A DNA stretch of 64,000 nt from contig CM018607.1 of assembly GCA_009192285.1 (NCBI GenBank), positions 186,001 to 250,000 on the forward strand, given 5' to 3'. The notes beneath the pieces are model-generated. The model saw only the letters and a list, made by a program, of their open reading frames with translations. It was not told the origin of the DNA and did not search any database. The DNA is from Morchella semilibera (lineage: Eukaryota; Ascomycota; Pezizomycetes; Pezizales; Morchellaceae). Positions 57,070-64,000 of the stretch are shown here, one piece after another; position 1 is the stretch's first letter; each line of letters begins with the position of its first letter. The translations under genes were made by a program, and so were the position numbers.

Positions 57070-57547
57070 GACGTTGTAATAAAACACTAGCCGTGTTTAA
57101 ATAGAACTACGAGGGGTTGGCGTTGTAATAGAACCAATAGGTAGTGTTTTAATAGAACTACGGGCTGCGGGCGCTGGCGTCGGGGGCTGGTGTTTTAATA
57201 GAACCACGGGTAGTGCTGTAGAGCGGCGTTGTAATAGACCATGGGTGGGAGTTCTAATAAAACACAGATAACATGGTAGCGAGGCTGATGTTGTAATAGA
57301 ACGTAGCGCTGTAATTAAACACGGGCAGTGTTTTGTTAGAACCATGGCTTAGCGAGATTAGTGTTGTAATAGAACTCCCTTGTTTAGAGCACCTGGGAGC
57401 AATGTTGTAATAGAACATGGGGTTGTGATAGAACCATAGTAGTGTTTCATTAGAACACTCATGTTTCATTCAAACACGGAAAGTACGGTTTAGAGCACTT
57501 TGTGGTTCTATTACCACCACACTGGCTGGACCAGATGTACCACAGGG
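57070..57547. repeat. Right subterminal repeats and TIR
   Basis: More than ten copies of a GTTGTAATAGAAC / GTTTTAATAGAAC-type motif, spaced roughly 30-45 bp, then the inverted TIR at 57530-57547. The same AATAGAAC core occurs in the left arm. Confidence 0.85.
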
Positions 57548-58175
57548 TATTAGGGGACTGAATAGAAGTCTCTAGATATTTTGAGTGCGCGTTTGGGCTC
57601 TGCGTTCGTTTGTTTTTTCTTCTTGGACTACCGTAGATGTTTGATTAATTCGCTAGCGTTGTTGCCCTTTGGCACACTAAAGAATAACACTTTGAGCACT
57701 TTTTAGTGCAAACGACGCTAGAGAATCCCTTGATTATCTACGGTACATGTCAGTGCTTGTAGAACAATTCCTGACCCATTCTGACAAGTATTATTTGCGA
57801 ATGTGATATGTGTGGTACAGCTATTAACATACATTCTTCACTGATTCTCCAGAGTTCAACCTCCTCTGGTATGCCTGAAAATTGTTAGACAACTCACTAG
57901 ACTACTGGTGGTTCTTTGCCAGAAACCTTCACGTGGTCCGGTTTTCTGGAGTTCACCTACGGAGCGTACTATGGGCTCAAGGGAGTATGGGACGGTATCT
58001 GTAAATGCACCAGAGCTTTGTATGCGTAAACCGTTCGTATAATCGTCGGAAAATGGAGATCGACCTGTAATTTGGCGAGGAGGTATCTCTCTATATGGAA
58101 ATGCATCAAAATAAACAATTAGTGTAGACATCCGGCATCGGTAAGCGCATCATAATAATGAATTTCAAGAAGAAA

Positions 58176-58317
58176 GTAAAGTCACTTTGGGGACAACGAC
58201 GAAACTGGTTGAACCACGAACAAGGACAAGGAACAGGCGCTCAGGCTGGTATCTAGTCATGGGGCCTGTGTTTTCGTCGTTGCCCCAGGTTCGTCGTTGC
58301 CCCCAAATTTACTTTAC
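58176..58317. repeat. 142-bp foldback / MITE-like element
   Basis: Inverted arms start GTAAAGT and contain TTTGGGG.CAACGACGAA; the right arm also repeats the TCGTCGTTGCCCC module in tandem. No target duplication was recognised. Confidence 0.7.
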
Positions 58318-60573
58318 GCCTCTCAGACCTCTGTTTTTGCACAAAGAAATTTAATCATCGACTTTCCTGGCAGCTTTACACAGCGTGCTTTGACTGAACT
58401 TGAGAGACTATCTTAAACTAGTAGCATGACAGCTACCATATATATATATCCTCTACCCACATCATATGAATGACTGTACAGGTTCGGCGCGCGATAGTAC
58501 CGCCCCCGTTTGGCCCCGATCATTCCCTATAAACCTATACATGTGTTAGTGATTATCATAGAAACCACCATGCAGTGCTGGTCTCTATCCCTCAAACTTT
58601 TGATGCTGACCGTCTCTATAATGGACGATCGGAATTGTATGAAAGATGAATTATTTGATATGTGTGGCAGGTACTCGCACAGAGTACTAGTTCTAGGAGT
58701 GTCTGTCTTTCCTTCATCCAGTGCTGGGTGTTTACTTTGTTCTCTTCCCATAAAAGCCAAGGCATGTCTGCTCGTCCTCTCACCTGTCAGTAAGTTGGAT
58801 AATCTATACGAGGTTCTATTTGATTACTAAATAGAATAGGATCTGTTGGTAACTTTTGCTTTTTCCTGGGTTAATATTTTACAAGGAATATCCTGAGAAG
58901 ACGATAGTCAGGTTAATAGCCTTATGATATTTGAACAAACAGATGCGCTACCGATTGTTAGCTTCATCACAGAGCAACGATACGTAAGGGTATGTACAGT
59001 CGACTCCGGAGCAAAGACGAATCGGGTGCTATCCCTTAGTTTGTTAATGTTGACCTCTATAATAGAGGAATTGAATTTTTATGGAAGATTTATGATTTGA
59101 TAAGGGGGGTGGCGGAATCTGTTATAAAGCCACATAGAATTTGCTCCTTCCTGGGGAGTCAGCATTTTACTTATAGCCTATGGGATAACGAGTAGAGAGG
59201 GTCTAGAGCGCCAGAATCGGGCACTCAGGCTGATATTAAACGGCATGATTGCTCGCGTCCACCGTTTCGCCGCTTTTTTGCTCCGATGACCCCTTTTTTG
59301 GCAGGACCTATAATAATCAATGATCCCATTTATCTCGCATCAGGTTCTTTGTCCTCTAGATTGTATGGCGCGGTGCATCTTAGAGGTAACATGCTGGTAT
59401 CTCAGCTGGGACAATCATAGCCACTCCGACTGCTTGTTAACCAATAAGAGTCTTAGATATTTCCAGCCATGTTATGGCTGCAAGTATGTGATGCAGGGGG
59501 TATAATACCACTCCACTCCACCATATCTTGGCGCCTTTTACATAAAATGGTAGATAAATGGCACCTCTTATAACTTCTTCACCAGAAAGGATACCAAAGA
59601 TCTAACACGTCAGAGTCTTCATCATACCTATACCTACAGTGTTGTCTGTTGGATTTTTGATATCTTCCCTTGTTGAAAAGTTATAAGCGATGTAACCTGT
59701 GTCACCTTTAACCTTTGCTTCGACTCGCTCAAGATAGTCATCTCACCAACACGGGATAGTCTCATAAATTGAAGAATGACCCAGTATATGCATAGTCGGT
59801 TCAGCAATCCCAGAGTTATGATATGTGCAAGATACTAGGTTAGATTAGGCACCTACCTCCTCTTTAGTTAAGCCATATTATGAGACATGTATGGATGATG
59901 GAAATACCAGAATTGAATCTCTTCTGATACAGTAGTTAGGTAAATTCCAGAGCCAGGGTTCTGGCTTCTCATCCGCTCCCTTAGATGTCCTGTATGCACT
60001 CACATGGCGTGTTGGCATACCATACACCCATCTACTTTATCAATGGTGCCACTATAAGAAATTCATCAAAGATCACCAACTAGGCATAATTCATAGAATG
60101 TGGCTCTAACGTAAAGTGAATGTACTAATAGAGAACGGTCAACGTTCTAATTATGGCTGAGTGAGTAGCCAGGTATTTAGGGTATATTGATACTAAGGAT
60201 TTTCAGCCAGTTGCCGTTCCATGGTGCGGTAGTCCTACATACCTTGTTCTAGTTGTAAAGGGTGTCAATGAAGACAAACCCAAAGCGGCATTGTTGGGGA
60301 ATATCGGTGCATGGGAAACTCTTATATTAATGCGACACTGGTCACAATCATAACATCTTACTAGTTCCCATCAAGATTCGAATGAGAGCCTTGAGATAGA
60401 TCATTCTCCAGGCAGTGATATCTTTTAATGATACTTGTCACTAGGCACAAAGACGGCTAGCTAATTCAGGTAAGACAAGTATAAAAACTCGAAGGCACTC
60501 TTTCGGACTTCGGAGAGTCAGATCAGTGTAAGTCCTTAACTAAGACTTGATCAGAGTCACCCATATATTGTTG

Positions 60574-60686
60574 GTACAGCGACAAGTGATAAGTGATGGA
60601 ACGCCCTGATGCAAGCATTCAATGTTGGTGGCGTTTTACTAAAACAGGCACCGCTCATGTGTTCCATCACTTACCTGCCGCTGTAC
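60574..60686. repeat. 113-bp foldback element
   Basis: Arms GTACAGCGACAAGTGATAAG..GATGGAAC and the near-perfect inverse GTTCCATCACTTACCTGCCGCTGTAC at the right. Likely a small non-autonomous element or hairpin; no coding sequence. Confidence 0.7.
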
Positions 60687-62635
60687 ATGGAGTGGGATCG
60701 AAGGAGGGAGCGGGAAATAGGTTTCATACATACACTGTAATACCACTTCAGACCAGAAACCAACGAAACACTATCAACTAAGTCAGTATTCTTGCATTTT
60801 GATCTGAGACGTTGGATGTTAATGTACGGAGCTGGGTTCTTGGTTTGGTTACCCTACCTTCCTTGGCCAAGGTTTCCTGCTGTCCCCAAGCTGGCAATGC
60901 TGACCCCCCTAAGGGAGATCAGTCAATTATTTAGTAAGAAACATGACATTACCTGCGAGCAAGCTGCACCAATCTTTGCTCCACTCTGTGGGTCAGCATT
61001 ATAATTACTGCTAGCTTAATTAGTCAAACTGGGGTAATATAAGTGCAGAATTTGTATCAAGGATAAATTACCTGATAAAGGAAATAACAGGGTGTATTAG
61101 CAACTTTGAATTTTCCTCGGGGCTCAGCATTTTATATAAGGTTTTCTACCTATCGGCCTTTCCCCTAAAACTACTGATTAAATACCCGCTCTGTATAGCG
61201 CCACGTCCCGTTTTATACCGACTAAAACACCATTGACTGGATGGATACTGTCCTGTCTGTGACAAATGGCTTTGCATTGTGTTGGAGAGCCGCCACTGAC
61301 ATCCCACCCTCACTACTCGCCTCAGTATCTCTTTTCGCACACTGATCTTAGCTTTATTTCCGTCCGACACAGGGCTTGTAAGCCGATGATTAGATATCTA
61401 ACATATGCCCCACCTTGTTCATAAATATGTCTCCAGGAGATCGGTCTTCTTGAGGTTCGGAACTCTACTCCTCTGAACAGATGTTGCGCTACCCTGCACT
61501 CACCCCGGGTCTCGGGAGGATCCGGCACTCAGGCTCCCTGTTGATAACTAATACCTTTGTCGATGGACATCCTCCTCTTTAATGGTGTATAGGTTGATGG
61601 ATGGTCTATGCCTAAAAAGCCTATGCTTGTGATCACCAGCATGTAATATCTAGAAATAGGAAAAAGGACAAGGGAAATCCCTTCGTATCCAAGAACGCCT
61701 GTGTTGCCTTCTTTGTAGCAGCCAACAGGAAGGGGCAGCAGCCATACATTGACAGTACGGTACGAGGAGAGCCTTCCCTGGCCTCATCGAGCATACCCTT
61801 GCACGAACGCATGTTCACCTGGGTTCCGTCATGGGATATCACTAGACCGGACCGGTGTAGATGGTCTTGATATTTTAATAGTGTGGGGTCGGGGGTGTAT
61901 TCCAGACCTCGTGATTCTTTGGAGCTTGCATACAAAGGAGGTGCTTTATATACTCAAATAAGACAGTCACATATGCGTGTTGTATCGGACATAAAGTCCT
62001 AGGCACAACCATTGACTGTGCTCGGAAGCAACACCCATTACATCAGATGATGAAAGGTGGCCGCTTGAGAAAATTAATAGCATCGTCATGGGTGATACAC
62101 TAGTGAGAATACCACTGATTCACTTATTCAGGAATTTCATGATTTACTAGTTGAAGGAAATGGTCTGACCGGCTGAATCAGGCTTCACTAGCTTAAGATA
62201 CGGACATGACATGCGATTGGGAAAGTCCATAGGTGGCTTTTCCGGTATCCCGGATGTGGACTCGGTGATAGCATCTCAAAACTAACAATAGACAGGTAAC
62301 ACACATAAGAAATCCTATGCCGCTATTATTTATCCATAAGTCACCATCCAATTTCCATCCAATTTCCAAACCGAGCCGCGTTTCCGGTAAGCCAGATGTA
62401 AGACCCTAGTCCACGCTTCTATAGTTTGCATACCACCTTGCTGCATTTGGATTCTGCCTTGCTTTCTCATTCGCTACCGCCGACACTGGCAGGAAGATCC
62501 TCGGGAGTGGAACATGCCCACCGACACTCGCAGACAGATCTGGCCTTGCGCAGCTCTGGAGCCACCCCATCATCCTCGGTGGGTACCTATATATTTACCA
62601 ACAATGTCAGCTCATAATTGTCAGTCAGGGTGTTT

Positions 62636-62947
62636 TTATGCCACGTACACTGGGGGGCCCATAGCTTTCTCGAAGGTCCACAGCTGCTCGCGGCTTGGTG
62701 GATCATCCAAAGGCTTGATGATGATGGTGATCTCATTGGGGTTCCCGTCTTCTTCACTGAGAGTGAGGGCCAGATCGTAGTTGCCGTCATACGTGAGCGT
62801 GAACTCGTTGTGGTTGTTGGGGGAGGCGTGGATCTGCCAGGGGTCCTCCTCGGAGAGAGAGGTCACAGCGTAGCCGTTAAAGGCGCGTAGCCAGGAGCCC
62901 TGGCCTTGGCCTACATGTAGTGAAATTACACCATTCATAAGTGCCAT
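62636..62947 (-). CDS. Small beta-trefoil-like protein (103 aa), unassigned
   Basis: A single exon on the minus strand with a good TATA box about 90 bp upstream and a pyrimidine-rich leader. The pattern SWLRAFNGYAVTSLSEEDPWQIH, NEFTLTYDGNYDLAL and REQLWTFEKA (a QxW-type ending) recalls beta-trefoil folds such as ricin-B-like lectins or small fungal protease inhibitors. The length is short for a full trefoil, so it may be partial or have an unseen exon. There is no signal peptide, so it would be cytosolic or unconventionally secreted. The fold call is weak; that it is a real gene is likelier. Confidence 0.55.
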   Translation of the reverse strand: MALMNGVISLHVGQGQGSWLRAFNGYAVTSLSEEDPWQIHASPNNHNEFTLTYDGNYDLALTLSEEDGNPNEITIIIKPLDDPPSREQLWTFEKAMGPPVYVA

Positions 62948-63615
62948 GATCGCTGCTTGTGCTTGGACGATAATCTGTGAGGAATGAAGAGAGCTGAGTT
63001 CAGGCCGATGAGAGAGCTGGACGATGTAGCACTACTTATATAGACATAGCCAGTACACTTGTTCGCAAAGATGGGCTATCTATCACTGGAATTCAGTCAG
63101 CTTCAGCTCGCCATGTCCACACTGTGTGGTGGGGGGGTGCTGCTCGCGGCATGTTTGAACTACCAAATATTATATTCAATTCCGATGGTGTGATACGATT
63201 ATTATTGAAGAAAAAATAAGATACATACATCAATGCACTTTCGGGGGCTGATTTCCTATCGCGTTGTTCGCGGGTTGGGCCCGGCGGTGCAAGGGGATGG
63301 GCCCAGTGTGTAGCTGAATTCTCACCTGACACACGATCTGCGCGATTCCGTGGTTCTGTTTGACCTCAGCTTGGTTCCCGCACTTTTCCTTCTGCCCTAA
63401 TTCGATATCTGGCGCTTAACCGAACTACCCAGTCAACATGGGCCTCATGACCTCGAAAAGCGGTTATATACAGTTAGGTACTGGCCCAGCCAATAGGATT
63501 ACCACATTTCTACAGCAATTCTACCAGAGGCTGTCGTCTTTTTCCCAATTGGAAACATTCATCATCGATCAAGTTAGGTCAAAGCTTAGACTTTGCTGAT
63601 CCAAGACAGAACTTT
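62948..63615. other. Intergenic
   Basis: Apart from the TATA box and leader of the gene to the left, nothing is recognised; a G-run lies near 63130. Confidence 0.4.
63035..63043 (-). promoter_or_regulatory. TATA box of the beta-trefoil-like gene
   Basis: CTATATAAG on the minus strand, about 90 bp before the ATG at 62947, followed by a CT-rich leader. Confidence 0.6.
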
Positions 63616-63834
63616 TTACTTGGCTAACTCCTGATATTCGGCGGCGAAGAGAGGGGTCTTGGGATGGCACGGGGTAGCATTACAGATACATATTGCAGAT
63701 ATTTCTCCCCAACAGTCTTCATGTGTTGCATGCAGGGTCGGACGCTCGGACCAAACTTTGATTCGCTGGCTATCCAGCCGATCAGTGCAGCGCACCTTTG
63801 CCATATTGAACGATTCCTTGTATCTGATCTCCAT
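63616..63834 (-). CDS. Doubtful small ORF (72 aa), Cys-containing
   Basis: Codon use looks gene-like and the C-terminal half has four Cys in CWGEISAICICNATPC. There is no recognised domain, no splice evidence and it is close to the window edge. It may be one exon of a larger gene or chance. Confidence 0.25.
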   Translation of the reverse strand: MEIRYKESFNMAKVRCTDRLDSQRIKVWSERPTLHATHEDCWGEISAICICNATPCHPKTPLFAAEYQELAK

Positions 63835-64000
63835 ATGAGTGCTCTACATAATCTAACTCTATTCTACCCCGCATTTGGCTCTTGCAAGGTGCATCGCTGG
63901 CTTTGCAAGGCTGAATGGAATTGACTGAGGCTTTGGTCCTAGTGTGTAGTTCTTTTCTTTTACCTACGCCCGGGTAGAATGTCGAGAGTCGGGTGGAATA

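Larger units (their letters stand above)
41507..57547 (-). mobile_element. 16-kb nested tnp2-type (CACTA/Plavaka-like) DNA transposon
   Basis: Both ends carry the same 18-bp terminal inverted repeat CCCTGTGGTACATCTGGT (41507-41524; inverted at 57530-57547), each flanked directly by TAT (41504-41506 and 57548-57550), a 3-bp duplication of the CACTA kind. Inside the TIRs both arms are packed with AATAGAAC-type subterminal motifs. The element carries an accessory gene and a tnp2-type transposase on the minus strand and a divergent cargo gene on the plus strand. Three LTR insertions (518, 6121 and 455 bp including one duplication each) have swollen it from about 8.95 kb. The superfamily is assigned from the transposase; the Plavaka subgroup is my best judgement. 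Confidence 0.85.
57551..62635. other. Non-coding flank with small foldback elements
   Basis: No gene is supported over about 5 kb. It contains the two foldbacks annotated separately, a decayed inverted-repeat region at about 59000-59300 (GGAGCAAAGACGAA against an inverted GGAGCAAAAAAGCG), and a loose duplication of a CTCTATAATRGA-type segment (58610 and 59052). ORFs of 60-106 aa are unconvincing. Confidence 0.5.

Overview
The window looks like nuclear DNA of a filamentous ascomycete (Pezizomycotina; a Pezizales-type, TE-rich genome is possible but I cannot prove it). The evidence is short 50-90 nt introns with GTAAGT-like donors and CTAAC-like branch points, DUF7708-NACHT-ankyrin and fungal-N-terminal-domain ankyrin genes, a Ty3/gypsy chromovirus, a DD34E Tc1/mariner element and a tnp2-type (CACTA/Plavaka-like) transposon. 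No rRNA, tRNA, CRISPR array or bacterial-style operon was seen. All identifications come from reading the sequence; no database search was run.

Layout. 0.4-2.2 kb: two dead minus-strand copies of an unrecognised two-exon gene family. 2.3-2.5 kb: an 18-bp minisatellite. 3.5-5.5 kb: a Tc1 element with TA target duplication and ~43-bp TIRs, split by a solo LTR. 6.3-13.0 kb: a plus-strand NLR-like gene (lipidation-type N-terminus, P/T-rich linker, DUF7708, NACHT, 28 ankyrin units of 34 aa), with a one-base frameshift and a foldback insertion. 16.3-20.7 kb: a convergent, decayed ankyrin gene with a fungal STAND-type N-terminal domain. 21.8-29.8 kb: a head-to-tail array of six copies of the same unrecognised family, four intact and two frameshifted by one base. 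29.8-38.1 kb: gene-poor, AT-rich. 38.1-40.3 kb: a 704-aa poly-zinc-finger protein.

41.5-57.5 kb is a single 16,041-bp nested structure: a tnp2-type DNA transposon with 18-bp TIRs, a TAT target duplication and subterminal repeats. On the minus strand it holds an AT-hook accessory gene and a transposase gene. On the plus strand, divergent from the transposase, it holds a two-exon 226-aa cargo gene of unknown function with five SUMO-type motifs. Three separate LTR insertions sit inside the N-terminal coding part of the transposase: a 513-bp solo LTR, a complete 6.1-kb Ty3/gypsy chromovirus and a 450-bp solo LTR, each with its own 5-bp target duplication. Subtracting each insertion with one duplication copy leaves the transposase frame open across all three junctions, which fixes the boundaries.

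57.5-64 kb is mostly non-coding with small foldback elements, plus a small beta-trefoil-like gene at 62.6-62.9 kb and a doubtful ORF near the right edge. The strongest candidate for something undescribed is the tandem family at 21.8-29.8 kb (with relics at 0.4-2.2 kb): a coiled-coil N-terminal half, a variable T/P-rich linker and a ~150-aa C-terminal domain I do not recognise. It is followed by the cargo gene of the 16-kb transposon and the fast-evolving ankyrin repeats of the NLR-like gene.
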